A stretch of DNA of 64,000 nt. Origin: Dama dama (taxonomy: Eukaryota > Chordata > Mammalia > Artiodactyla > Cervidae). The translations under genes and the position numbers were made by a program. The notes under the pieces were generated by a model. The model worked only from the letters and a program-made list of their open reading frames with translations, did not search any database and was not told the origin of the DNA. Location of the stretch: the NCBI RefSeq assembly GCF_033118175.1, contig NC_083703.1, positions 81,869,001 to 81,933,000 on the forward strand. Reading direction: 5' to 3'. Of this stretch, positions 45,936-57,334 are shown piece after piece. Each line of letters opens with the position of its first letter. Within the stretch, counting starts at the first letter, position 1.

Positions 45936-46696
45936 GTGTTGTAGTTATCACAGAATTAGCCAAAGCCACTTCTGTCTTTAAGGAGAAACCATTCTGCCTG
46001 TGGAGTGAATATCTATTGAGTTGTTATTAAATTTTATTTTTACCTGTTCAGCATCCACCCCCCACCCCCCACCCCAACTAATAACAAGATCCCAATTGAT
46101 TTTCCACTGAGGAAGAATTCTCTCTCACCTTTGATCTGTGTGATTTGATAAGTAGAGTTGAGTACAGGAATTAGCTTTCGAATATAAATTTATTTTTTCA
46201 TTGTATTCCATTTGCTAGCCATGAGCCTCCTGTATTCGGTCAGTGAAACCTTTTTTGAGAATGTTTGTTGCAGCTGTCAGCAAGGGTTAAACACGTGTTC
46301 CACTAATGGCATTTAGGGGTTGTATATGCTTGTGTTGTTAGAGCAGAGTTGAGAGCTGTTGCTGGTGTCAGATGTTTTCTTGCAAGCTTTAGTTATAAGA
46401 ATCAAAGCATTCACTTTTGTTCAAGCTACTTTGAGCTGTTTCTGTGACTCAAAACTGTGAGTTCAGACACATTCACTTGTATACACCTAGATGGTTGGAA
46501 TCCGTGCAGACATAGGTGTTGAGGGAGGACTACATGTGACCGCCTCTCAGACCTCCAGTTGCTCAGCACAAGTCTCCTTGGGAAGCACAAGTCTGAAGGG
46601 AAACTGGAATCCTTCCTACTGACTCTGCTTCAAATCAGGCTTTCATCCTGTTCTAATTTCAGACTTAAAAGTCAAATATTTTGGGGGAAATGTGAA
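45936..46696. other. Unique stretch with a C-rich tract
   Basis: ACCCCCCACCCCCCACCCC lies at about 46058-46076. Otherwise nothing recognised. Confidence 0.45.
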
Positions 46697-47295
46697 TGTA
46701 TTAGTTGGAGTTCTCCAGAGAAACAGGAAAAAAAGGGGGGCTTCCCTGGTGGCTTAGTGGTAAAGAATTCACCTGCCAATCCAGGAGGTGCAGGTTGGAT
46801 CCCTGGGTGAAGAATATCCCCTGGAGAAGGAAATGGCAACCTCTCCAGTATTCTTGCCTGGGAAATCCCATGGACAGAGGAATCTGGCGGGCTGCAGTCC
46901 ATGGGGTTGCAAAAGAGTTGGATGTGACTTAACAACTAAACAACAACAACAACATACACATGCACACATGATTGTGAAAGCTGCCCAAGTCCAGAGTCAG
47001 CAGGGTTGGCTGGTACGCTGGAGACCGAGGGAAGAGCTGATGCGGATAGAGTCAAAGGACAGTCTGTTGGCAGAATTTCCTCTTCCTTGTGAGAGTCAGT
47101 ATTTTTCTTAAGACCTTCAGCTGACTGGATGAGACCCACTCACATTATGGAGAGTAAGCTCCTTTACTCAAAGTCTGCTGATTAAAATGGTAATCTTATC
47201 CAAAAATACCTTCACAGAAATGTTTAGGGTAGTGTTTGACTGAATGTCTTGGTACTGTGACCTGGTCAAGTTGACACATAAAATTAACCATCACA
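46697..47295 (+). mobile_element. Ancient solo LTR with TG...CA ends, split by a SINE
   Basis: Starts TGTATTAGTTGGAGTTCTCC and ends ACATAAAATTAACCATCACA. It is about 380 bp without the SINE. Five-base flanks GTGAA and GTAAA are a near-perfect target-site duplication. Size, ends and 5-bp duplication fit an ERVL/MaLR-type solo LTR; the subfamily is not assigned. Confidence 0.75.
46740..46960 (+). mobile_element. Bov-tA SINE inside the solo LTR
   Basis: Head GGGCTTCCCTGGTGGCTTAG, body, and a (CAA)n tail near 46940. Inserted after the GAGAAACAGG block of the LTR, so it is younger than the LTR. Confidence 0.95.
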
Positions 47296-47384
47296 GTAAA
47301 TCAATTTTAAAATTTGGTATTTGATACAGGGAAGACAATATAAATATGTATGTAGATATAAATACTGTATGTATATATTGTGGT

Positions 47385-47589
47385 GGTGTTCAGTCACTCA
47401 GTTGTGTCCAACTCTTTGTGACCCCATGGACTGTAGCCCGCCAGGCTCCTCTGTCCATGGGATTTCCCAGGCATGGGTACTGGAATAGGTCACCATTTCC
47501 TCCTCCAGGGGATCTTCCCAACCCAGGGGTTGAACCCACATCTCCTGCATTGGCAGGCTGGTTCTTTACCACTGAGTCACCAGGGAAGC

Positions 47590-47591
<2 letters not shown>
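47385..47591 (-). mobile_element. Bov-tA SINE
   Basis: Reverse-strand full copy ending GAGTCACCAGGGAAGCCC, directly followed by a (TA)n tract. Confidence 0.95.

Positions 47592-47625
<34 letters not shown>
47592..47625 (+). repeat. (TA)17 microsatellite
   Basis: Pure AT dinucleotides between two copies of the SINE-head junction AAGCCCATATAT. Confidence 0.95.
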
Positions 47626-47628
<3 letters not shown>

Positions 47629-47653
47629 GTATGTATATGGAAGCCCATATATA

Positions 47654-47737
47654 GTGGATCTTTCCGGCCAAGGAATCAAACCAGGGTCTCCTGCATTGCT
47701 GGTGGATTCTTTACCAACTGAGCTTTCAGGGAAGCCC
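47654..47737 (-). mobile_element. Second Bov-tA head fragment with the same flank
   Basis: GGATCTTTCCGGCCAAGGAA to GAGCTTTCAGGGAAGCCC is the tRNA-head half of a reverse-strand Bov-tA, again followed by CATATATATATG. Confidence 0.88.
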
Positions 47738-47763
47738 ATATATATATGTATACATGCATACAT

Positions 47764-47935
47764 ACAGTTGACCCCCGAATAACACAATATAGGGATGCCA
47801 ACTGCCCATTGAAAACCTACCTGTAACTTTATAGTCATCCCTTCACACCTGTGGTTCCAAATCCATAGATTCAGCCAAACTGAGGATCATGCAGTACTGC
47901 TGTAGTATTAATTTTTTATATAAGGAACCATGTAT
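47764..47935 (+). mobile_element. Tigger/MER2-like DNA transposon relic
   Basis: CAGTTGACCCCCGAATAACA is the typical inverted terminal repeat. Then GTGGTTCCAAATCCATAGAT and TTCAGCCAAACTGAGGATCA follow in Tigger-type order. Confidence 0.7.
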
Positions 47936-48149
47936 AAACTTCTGTTCAAACCAGTGTTGTTCAGCTAGTGTACAGACACACACATGCACATGTATGTGTA
48001 TGTATGTGTGCATTTTTATATATATTGATACATATATAGTTTATTAAATGAATAATAATGAAACAATACCTGTGAATTCACTGCTCAAACTAAGCACTAT
48101 AATGCGATGGGTATTGGTCAGCCCACCTGTGTTCTTCCCCACTCCTGTT

Positions 48150-48440
48150 CTCTTGCCTTGCTCCAAGTTTTGAATTTACTGCACTCTTATATTTAAAAAA
48201 TATTTTCTACTATTTCATGTAACTACCGCATATGCATATATCCTTAAATAACTCTTGTTTGTTTTTGAGCCTTCAAGAGTTGTGTTTGGTATGCAGTCAT
48301 CTGTGACTTGCTTTTCTCTTCTTCATACTGTTTCTTAGACTCATCTCCATTGTCATGTGTAGCTGCAGTTCATTCATTTTCACTGGTGTATGAAATTTCA
48401 CTGGGTTAATAGAACATAATACTATTTCTGCCAGTATGTT
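48150..48440 (-). mobile_element. Old L1 3' UTR relic
   Basis: TTTTTGAGCCTTCAAGAGTT, CATTGTCATGTGTAGCTGCA and GTTCATTCATTTTCACTGGT follow reverse-strand L1 order. Confidence 0.5.
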
Positions 48441-48534
48441 TTCAATGGACAGTGGAGTTGCTTATGCCTTTTTGCTTTATGGGAAATGCTGTTCAAAATG
48501 TGCTTATGCAGGTAAACTTCAGAGATTCTCTAGG

Positions 48535-48685
48535 GGAGGAGGTATCAAATCCCTGGACCAGAAACATTGACATTAGCATCACATGTGAGTTTGACTTAGA
48601 ATCTCTGGTGGTGGGTCTCAGCAGTCTAGGTTTTTAGATGATTCTGAAGCTCTGTCAAGTGTGAGGACCATGGTCCTGGGTACAC
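48535..48685 (+). mobile_element. MER5-like hAT transposon relic
   Basis: CCCTGGACCAGAAACATTGA, CATTAGCATCACATGTGAGT and GGTGGGTCTCAGCAGTCTAG are in MER5 order. Confidence 0.75.
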
Positions 48686-49784
48686 ACTAGGAGTTGGTCT
48701 GTTCACTCGTGACTCAGTTTACTTTACTTGTTGAATATTTTTTCTCAGAATATCTCAGTTTTACCCCTCTTCACTTCCATGCTTTCATTTTTTATCTCCT
48801 TGGCTCAGAACCTCTTGAAATAGTTTATAAATAATTAATTTATTCCATCTTAATCTCTAAATCCTAATCACAAACTTGAGGGTTTCTATCTCTAGGATTA
48901 ATTGAATTTCTTCTGTTTCTTTTACCCTTTTACATCTGTTGGTTTAAATATTTCAGGTTTTAGCTCATATTTATTTTAATTTCCAATTTTCATTCTGCTC
49001 TAATCTTCTCTAGCATCTATTATTTCTGTGTTTTTCATCTTCTCATATATTTTTCCCCCATATTCTTTTTTAATGGATTTCATTTTTACTCTTGGCAAGA
49101 AATGAGTCTAAAAATTTGTGAACTGAAGAGCTGACATTATAATGGCAAAATAATTTTGAGATTTTCTTAACCTAAGTTGCTTTAGCATCTACTTCTTCCT
49201 TCCCTTTTCTTACCTCCCCCAAATGAATTCCTATCCCAGTGAAGGAAATGCTTTAAAAAGTCATGGGTTAGGAGCTGTTGCAGTATGAGAATTTCTCTCC
49301 TTTGAACCACATGGCTTACTGCCTAGTTGGCAACATTGATTTTTCTAGAACAATATTGATTATTAACTAATTAGCTCACGTTCATTCCCTTTGGATGAAA
49401 TTCTCTGTTCAGCTTACATGACTTGGTTCAGAAAAAATGATAGAATGCCTACCACCCACAATAGGCAGAGTAAGGGGGACTTTGGTCCCAGGAAGTTCAC
49501 TCAGGTTATGTGTCAAATGCCTTGTGACATCAGAGAGACTGCCCCCAGTGGGTAAAAAGATGCCTAGAGGGTTCAGCAGACAGTGCATTTTCAGAATCTG
49601 TGATAGCAGAAGTCCTAGAATTTAGGATTCCAATGGGAAACATGAATTAAGGAACTGCTCAAACAAATTTTGTGTGCAAGAACCCTATTGGTATTTTTGA
49701 TATAAGGGATAATAAATGACTGAATTTGGTAATGATGCTTAGGAGTGCTACTTAAAATGAGTTTTGCTAAATACTAGAGCAATA
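48686..49784. other. AT-rich stretch
   Basis: T-rich to about 49100, otherwise nothing recognised. The 62-codon frame at 49437-49625 is unsupported. Confidence 0.4.
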
Positions 49785-49990
49785 CAGTATAGAGATTAAA
49801 AGCATGAACTCTGGAGGCAGGATCTCCTGACTCTGTCATCTTGGACAGGAGCAGCTAGCCATGAACCCTGCCAGGTGGGTGGCTTTGGGCAAATTGCTTA
49901 ACATCTCTATGTCTCAGTTTATTCATGAGTGAAATTGAGATAATAGCATAATTGTTTAAAACGTAAAATGATTTAATGAATGTGAGATCC
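49785..49990 (+). mobile_element. MIR SINE, with a small insertion
   Basis: AGCATGAACTCTGGAGGCAG, GGCAAATTGCTTAACATCTC and CTATGTCTCAGTTTATTCAT are in forward MIR order. About 30 bases (near 49835-49880) interrupt the core. Confidence 0.8.
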
Positions 49991-50587
49991 TTATACTATG
50001 CATAATAAAAATGCTATTATTGTTATAATTAGATAATTTACATTTCTGTAGATACATCATAAATAGCTCCTTGTAGTTCAGAAGCCATGACCTAGTCTTT
50101 GAAAAATCCTTATTTATAGCCAACACTTTATTTTAATATTATATATCTTACTTAATGGGAAAAGATGTTGATTTCTCTGAGAAAAATGTTTTTAAATAAT
50201 CCATTAAATATTAACTTAGATTTTTATTTATTTGAATACATTATGAAGAACTGCAATTCTCCAGACATTATAGCTGAGACTTTGCTAGTAAACAAAGAGC
50301 ACACACACACACATACACACACTCAAATGTGCACAACTGCATTATGATTCAGTGTACTTGGTTCACAATGTAAGCACTAACACAAAGAAACGTGTGAAGT
50401 CAGAGTCCAGACTTAATTTTTTAATGGATTTTCAGATAATGACCTTAAAATATTTTAATGAAGGATGTGTATCAAGCCAAGTCATACACATTTGTGTTAG
50501 GGAATAATTAGGTTCATGAATAAATAATTCAAAATAATGACTCATGAATTGATGTGCATTGTAAACAAGCTGAAATTGTGGTCACCC
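49991..50587. other. AT-rich unique stretch with a (CA)n
   Basis: Interrupted CA repeat at about 50300-50324. Nothing else recognised. Confidence 0.45.
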
Positions 50588-50598
50588 TCCTAGAATTG

Positions 50599-50814
50599 AC
50601 TTCCCTGGTGGCTCAGGTGGTAAAACGTCTGCCTATAATGCGGGAGACCTGGGTTCAATCCCTGAGTCGGGAAGATCTCCTGGAGAAGGAGATGGCAACC
50701 CAGTCCAGTATTCTTGCCTGGAAAATCTCATGGACAGTGGAACCTGGTAGGCTACAGTCCATGGGGTTGCAAAGAGTCAGACATGACTGAGTGACTTCAC
50801 TTTCACTTTCACTT
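50599..50814 (+). mobile_element. Bov-tA SINE with target-site duplication
   Basis: Head ACTTCCCTGGTGGCTCAGGT, body, and a (CACTTT)n tail. CCTAGAATTGA-type flanks lie at about 50588-50598 and 50816-50826. Confidence 0.95.
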
Positions 50815-50935
50815 TCCTAGAATTGAAAATTAAGTGGTGGGCGCTTGCTCCAAGACCTGACCTTGTGTTCAATAAAAACATGAAATTAAAATGCTTGTTA
50901 CTTGAAAGAATAGCTATGACAAAGCCAGACAATGT

Positions 50936-51416
50936 GTTAAAACACAGAGACATCACTTTGCAGATGTCTGTATAGTCAAAGCTATGGCTTTTCCAGTAGT
51001 CATGTACAGATGTGAGAGTTTAACGTAAAGAAAGCTGAGTGCCAAAGAATTGATGCTTTTGAACTGAAGTGCTAGAGAAGACTCTTGAGAGTCCCTTGGA
51101 CTACAAGGTCAAACCAGTCAATCCTAAGGGAAATCAATCCTGAATATTCATTGGAAGGACCGAAGCTGAAGCTCTAATACTTTAGCTACCTGATGCGAGA
51201 AGCCAACTCATTAGAAAAGACCCTGATGCTGGGAAAGATTGAAGGTAGGAGAAGAAGGAGATAACAGAAGATGAGATGGTTGGATGGCATCAGTGACTCA
51301 ATGGACATGAGTTTGAGCAAGCTCTGGGTGATAGTGAAGGACAGGGAAGCCTGGAGTGCTGCAGTCCATGGGGTCTCAAAGAGTCGGACATGACTTAGCA
51401 CCTCGGCAATAATAAC
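50936..51416 (+). mobile_element. BovB LINE 3' fragment
   Basis: ACAGAGACATCACTTTGCAG, AAGAATTGATGCTTTTGAAC, GATGAGATGGTTGGATGGCA and CAAAGAGTCGGACATGACTT. It begins at almost the same BovB position as the minus-strand copy at 45445-45935. Confidence 0.92.
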
Positions 51417-52109
51417 AAATTTTAAAAATAATTTTTTGGGAAAAGTTTTGTCCATTTTTCTCAAAATTCTCTAGGTGTCAACAAAAATTCTCAAAAAAAG
51501 TCAACAAATAGTTGGAGAAATAATCCATTTAAAGAGAGTTATTTGAGCATGTGTAAGAATGGGGCAGAGATGGGATTAGAGTGACTTGACTGCAGTGAGC
51601 TACCATAAACAGTCCATTCTAGGGCCATGTGCCATCTGGATCTCAAAGACAAGAGGAAGATGCTCCACTTGAAGCAACTGTCATTTCTCACCACAGCTAT
51701 TTTCCATGGGTTTCAAGGGCTAGAAAGGGAGATTGGAAAACTAGTCTATCTTTCATGCCAGCTGTGATCCGTTGGTGGTGCCTGCCTGGATGGTGTTGAA
51801 AAGGAATCGGAAGTTAATTTTCAGGAGAGAGTGCTACAGTCAATTAATTAATTCTGGCCTTGTGAATAGGGAGAGAGAAAAGGAGATTCAGCTCACTCAT
51901 GTCAGCATGGCCCTCTCAGGCTGGAGGCATTTATGGAAGAAAAATAATGATCCTTTGTTCAGCTCTGAAATAATCATGCCCATGGGCCTGGATAAATTTT
52001 CTCTGCTTTGTGTGTTGGTTCATATAATTGAAATACCAGATTTCTCAGTAGTTTTAAAAACTAGATAGCCTAAAACAAACAGCAATATGATCCTCACTTC
52101 CTAGCTGTT
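51417..52109. other. Unique stretch
   Basis: A 98-codon frame at 51772-52068 (plus) has no recognised domain. No repeat seen. Confidence 0.4.
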
Positions 52110-52204
52110 TATAGGTAAATGGGCACAGCATGTATCTGATTCATTTTTGTTTCTTTGCCAGCACAGTGCCTGGTGCATAAGTAAGTGCCCATAATTTCTG
52201 GTGA
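52110..52204 (+). mobile_element. L2 3'-end relic, forward
   Basis: TTTGCCAGCACAGTGCCTGG, TGCATAAGTAAGTGCCCATA and a GTGAATCAT end follow the forward L2 3' end. Confidence 0.55.
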
Positions 52205-52800
52205 ATCATATATTCATCAACTATTTCTTACATGTATCAGATGCTGTATTTAGACTGGGAAGTGAATTAAGCAGAAATATTATGTACCTTAGTAGAGCTT
52301 GTGCTTTTGTGAAAGGGCTGGATGTGAAATAAGTTAGTACCCAAAATTTGATGAATGCTAGGTCAAGACATTGTGCTTTGAGAGAGAGAATAATGGTGGG
52401 ACCTGTGTCAGGATAAGGATTTGGGAAAAGCCCTTTGAGGGGAGAGATTTAAGTTGAAATTGAGGAATGAGTAAGAGACTAATTTTGTTTGGAAGAGCAT
52501 TTCAGGCTAATGTGACAGCATGTAAAAAATATGGAGGTGGAAAAAAGTTTGACGCAGGCTGAACAGCTGGCTTGGCTGAAGTATAGTGAGTGAGAGGAGT
52601 GTGCCTGAGGATGAAGTTGAAGAGATAGGTAGGACCAGGCTCTGCTGAACTTGAAGTCATACTAAAGAGCCTGAAATTGACTTCAGGAGCAATGGGAAGC
52701 CAGTAAGATCTGGAAGTGGGGTGAGTTGTGGAGTCTTTATTTGACTGATACTTTAAAAAGTCTCACAGCTGCTGGATGAAGAATGGGCTGAAGAATGGCT
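52205..52800 (-). mobile_element. L2 relic, antisense
   Basis: TCATCAACTATTTCTTACAT begins a reverse-strand L2 3' end. The antisense body follows: GAAAAGCCCTTTGAGGGGAG, TGGCTGAAGTATAGTGAGTG, CAATGGGAAGCCAGTAAGAT. Confidence 0.55.
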
Positions 52801-53239
52801 TATCTTGTGCGGGGGAGCTTGCCCAAGATGCGAGCGGCAGAGTGGGGCGGGCCATCTGGCCGCAGGAGCTGTGTGCTTGGCTGTTCTGCAGTGCATGGTG
52901 GCAGACCCTTAGAGGCTGCCTCTTGAGACGAGGCTGGGCTCGCTAGCTTGCCAGAGTCACCTCTGATCTCTTGGGTTAGGAGGGTGACAGAGGGAGCAGA
53001 CAGAAGTAGATGAGTTCCTGTACACTTGGCCAGTTCACTTACAGAAGTTCCCGGCATCGCTGGGGCACTGTCTTCATTTGAATAACTTCTGCTCACTCGT
53101 TCTCTAAATTCCCTTTTCCAAACTATAGGGAGCATCATTCTCTACCATTCAAAGACAGAGACATGCTGGAGATGAGGTGGGGAATATTGCCATTATCATT
53201 TTCACTTGTAGACTTGATCTACCAGCTAGAGGTGATAAT

Positions 53240-54029
53240 TGCCCTGTAAATTCTTAAAGTGGTCCTCAGTACTACTTTCCCTAGTGGCTGCACCAATTCA
53301 CATTCATGCCAACAGTGTAAAGGGTTTCCTTTTCGTCACATACTCACAATATTTGTTGTTTGTAGGCTTCCTCATGATACCTACCCTGGGAGTTGTGAGG
53401 TGAGATATCACCAATGTGGTTTTGATTTGCCTTTCTCTGATGATTAGCGATATTGAGCATCTTTTCATGTGCTGTTGGTCATCTGTGTGTCTTCTTTGGG
53501 AAAATATCTATTCAGGTCTTCTGCCCATTTTTTAATTAAGTAGTTTGTTTTTGATCTTGAGTTGTAGAAGTTCTTTATTTATTTTGGATATTAACCCCTT
53601 ATTGGTCAAATCATTTGAAAGTATTTTCTCCTAGTCACAATGTTCTGCCATTTGCAATAACCTGAATGACCTGGAGGGTATCATGCATAGTGAAATAGAA
53701 AAAGACTAATGCTGTATGTCATCACTTATATGTGGGATCTAAAAAATGAAACATATGAATATAGCATACTAGACACACATTGACAGGTTTAGAGAATAGG
53801 CTGTTGGTTGCCAGAGGGAAGAGGGCGTGGGGGAAGGAGATTGAGAGGTACAAACTCCTGTGCATAAAATAGATAGGCTTACAGGGCTGTGTCGTACAGC
53901 ACATGGAAATACAGTCATTATATCAGGGTGACTTTTAATGGAGTATAGTCTATAGAAGTGTTGAGTCTCTATGTTGTACACCTGAATTGAATATGGTTAT
54001 GTAAATCAATTGTACTTCAGTTAAAAAAA
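53240..54029 (+). mobile_element. L1 insertion with 5' inversion
   Basis: The right half (about 53640-54029, plus) is an L1 3' end: TGCCATTTGCAATAACCTGA, TCACTTATATGTGGGATCTA, GTTGTACACCTGAATTGAAT and a short poly(A). The left half (about 53240-53637) is the adjacent upstream L1 region in the opposite direction: TCTTTTCATGTGCTGTTGGT, TTCTGCCCATTTTTTAATTA. This is the layout left by twin-primed reverse transcription. Confidence 0.8.
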
Positions 54030-54659
54030 AGTTCAGCTTATGCAGTGGATAGTCTCCAGAGATGAGGAAAGGTTTGAGAGGGGGTCAAAGTGTAATTTCC
54101 ACCGTGTCTTCAGCATGACTCTGCCACAACTGGCTGGCTGCACCATCTCCCCTTTCTGCAGGAGGTTCCCCAGTTAGTAAAATGGTGAACATTCTAGAAC
54201 ACCCATTTGAGCATCTTTAGTGTAAGAAACAGCCCAGGTCCTTCAGCAGCCTTTCGATGAGTGTTTGGCCTGCATCTTGTCAATGCAGCTTAATAACCTT
54301 GTTTCATTCTGTCAGGAGAGTAGTATGCTAATTAAATCAGCAAGAAGGTATTGGGAGGCTAAACTGCAACCATTTGGTCTTTGATCAAGACACAGGCTTT
54401 CTCAAGTAAGTTGGTTAGAGAATCAGACTTTTGTTGTTCACGTTGCCAGAAGCAATAAAAATCCATTTCCCCCTCAACCCAGAGATGTTTAAATACATCT
54501 TACTTGTCCTGATTACTCTGAGAGGTTTTTTCTCATAAATTGGTTCCATTTAAAGAGCTGAGCACTTCTTGAGAGTGGTACGAAAAGCAAGCCCAACTGA
54601 ACAAAGCCAGCTAAGAGCAATGTTGTTTTTTATTAACTAGCTGTTTTCTTTCATTTTTG
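54030..54659. other. Unique stretch
   Basis: Nothing recognised. Confidence 0.4.
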
Positions 54660-54970
54660 AACTAAGAAATAATGTCTATATATTGTAAAATATTCCGACT
54701 GCATAAAAGGTTATATTCTAAAGAGTAAGACTCCTTTTCTTGACATTTGAGTTCCCTAGTCTTCATTATGACTTCTTATGTCTCATTTCAGAGTTAGTCT
54801 GTACATTTACATAGCAGCTTGTATATAGACTGTGTATTCAGATGTATACAGACTGTGTTTAGACAGATGGATAGCACATCTGGCTTTTTTTTCTTTTTTT
54901 CACTCAAATAAGGGTTTCCTATTCTTCTCTTCTGCATGTTGCCTTTTCCACTCAACTAGCGTAGCCATTA
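54660..54970 (-). mobile_element. Old L1 3' UTR relic
   Basis: GCATAAAAGGTTATATTCTA, AAGAGTAAGACTCCTTTTCT and GCATGTTGCCTTTTCCACTC resemble a reverse-strand L1ME-type 3' UTR. Confidence 0.45.
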
Positions 54971-54974
54971 TTTC

Positions 54975-55625
54975 ATGATTTTTGGTAATTTCAATATTCA
55001 TGTAAATGAACCATCCACCGGGGTGAGCTCTGATGCCATAGGCTCTCTATCAGTGGTCTTCCTGATCATATTCTAGAGTAGACACTGTCATTGCCAATAA
55101 TCAGAGCTCCACTTTATTTTGGGTTCCAGGATCTCACTCTCCAATCTCCATCTTCGTATTCCTGCAACTCTCCCCCTTTCTTATCTGCTTCTGACAATTC
55201 TTGAGCCCCACCAGGGCCTGCTAACTGCTGGATCCACCATTGTAACCAGTCCTTTAACCCCTTGAATTTTACTTCCTTTTCTACCTGGAATTTAAAAATT
55301 TTAGTTGAAGTCATTAAAATTTTCCTTCAAGTATGTCCTCAACTTTCTCAGCCTTCACTGTGCTTATCAGAGAAAACCTTATGAGATGTTAAGTTCAAAT
55401 TTTGCCTGTTTGATGCCCAAATGCAGTCCACTAATGGATCTGACCTAAAATACATACTTATCACTTCAAGCAGACCCTCTGTGTTGCAGACTCATTTACT
55501 CCACATTCTCTGAGGACCTTCTTTCTTCTCAAGCCTCAATACCCTCCACACCAAACTTGGCTGATGATGTTGCTATTCATTTTATCGACAAAATAGTCCA
55601 ACACTCAGAGCTTTCAGACGTCAAT
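54975..55625 (+). mobile_element. L2 ORF2 relic (endonuclease region)
   Basis: GGTAATTTCAATATTCATGT translates GNFNIHV, matching the GDFNIHV motif of the L2/CR1 endonuclease with Asp changed to Asn. Downstream, GCTGATGATGTTGCTATTCA and TTTTATCGACAAAATAGT keep the order of the ADD...F..KI region. Stops and frameshifts throughout. Confidence 0.55.
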
Positions 55626-57334
55626 ACCAGTCATCTGCTAAGTGGTAGTCTCCATAGTCTTGTACTCTGCTTTCCATCCGGGTACTGCACACCATCCGTC
55701 TGACAATCCTGCTGCTGACATTGACAAGGCCTGGGGAACAAGGATGCTCGGAGGGTCTGAGTTCAGGTCCAGGGCCGCCTTTTCCAAGGTTCATTCTTCT
55801 CTCAACCGCAGAGCATCTCCGGAGGTGTAATCCATCCTCAGGAAAGCTGACTGGGGAAGAGGACCTTTACAGTCCCTGAAGCATATGCAACCCCTTTGAA
55901 TAGAGAAATCCAAGATCTCAAGTTACATTTAATGCACTATGGAAGTGGAGTGCAGGTTCCTGGGGGGAGCATCTGTTGAGGGGCAGAGCCTGAGAAGGAC
56001 CAGAGGGACCCTGTCTCAAACCACGGAATGCCAGCCCGGGTCTCCAGGTGCGCGGATAAGAGCAGCGTGCCTGCCTGATCTGTGGTCTAAGAACACACCT
56101 CACTGCTGGTACAGTAGGTGTTACCCTGTTCCTGATTCAGTGGCCTCCGTCCAGGAGGTGTTCCCACTGTCTCCTGCGTTTGTGCTCTTCCTCCTCTGGA
56201 CGGTTCTCAGCATGCACACATGCCAGAGTGTCTGCTGTCTGATAAAATAAAAACACGTTGCTGTGTAGCAGTAGGTACCTGAAGACTGCCTCGTAACAGT
56301 GTTTAAATTATTCATCAAACAGATGAAGGGACATGTTTACTACTGGCATGTCATTATAAAATCCTTTAGTGTTCCCTCCCTCCTTCTCACCGACCCCCCA
56401 CCCTGGAGCTGGTGGTGTAGCTACTAAATTTGATACTTGAGATGGATTATGTTTTATTACTCCTTGCTCTATATGACAGAAACATTTTCACTAACTGTTG
56501 TGAAAAGAAACAAGTAAAACAATGGCAGAAAAGAACTACAGATGGGAGGAATTTTCTTTTATTATATTTCCTGTATATAAACATGCCAGAGGAAAAAATA
56601 AGTAAATAAGTATATGTATAATAACAAGTGAAATAGGTATGAAAAAGAAAACAGTAGCATAATAATAGTTGTTAATTATATTAATACAAGTTTTAATGCA
56701 TCAATGCATTTTAAAAAATCTGTGCCTGCCTGTTTGTCTTTTGTTGTGACAAATAATACCATGATGACTTCTCTTTATTAAGCAACTTTTTAAAAATTTA
56801 AGCACAAAAACTCCAAGTGGTCACATTTAAAAGGACAGACTTGAAGTATGACATGGTTTTTTGTTTTTTTCCCTTTATTATAGTCTCTGGGTGATCTGTG
56901 TTTATTTCACAGCTACTGTTTAAATGCAAGATTATGTAGTCCTACAGGGCTTGAGGACACAGGCTATGCCTCAGGCAAGCTTGAAGGGTTCCAAATCTTC
57001 AAGAGTTTATTCTTGGAAGAGATGCATGTGACTGAGTCTGTCTGAGTCCAGGGCCAGCTTATAACTGGAATTTCTCCAAATAAACTGCCATGTACAAAAC
57101 AGTGTGGTCAAAGTCAAAGACATGTGAGAATTGATCTGGCTTTTAGTCTACTATTGTGAAAACATTGTAGAGAAGGTGGACCTCATGGACAAACTTTGAA
57201 CAACCACTGAAGTCAGAGCCCCTTTGTCTTCCAGTGAGTTGGAGAACCAAGGACTTTCTTAGCTGTGGAATGGAGATCCTATTTCTTTTTATTAGTTTTC
57301 TAGCGGATAAGAACTTTGAAATAATTTAAACGAA
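55626..57334. other. Long stretch without recognised repeats
   Basis: 1.7 kb with almost no identifiable repeat; GC-richer at 55650-56200, AT-rich at 56500-56900. A 103-codon frame (plus, 55939-56250) has no domain. No gene supported. Confidence 0.35.

Noticed and set aside
45718..45981. Plus-strand 87-codon ORF
   Set aside because: It is antisense to the BovB 3' fragment.
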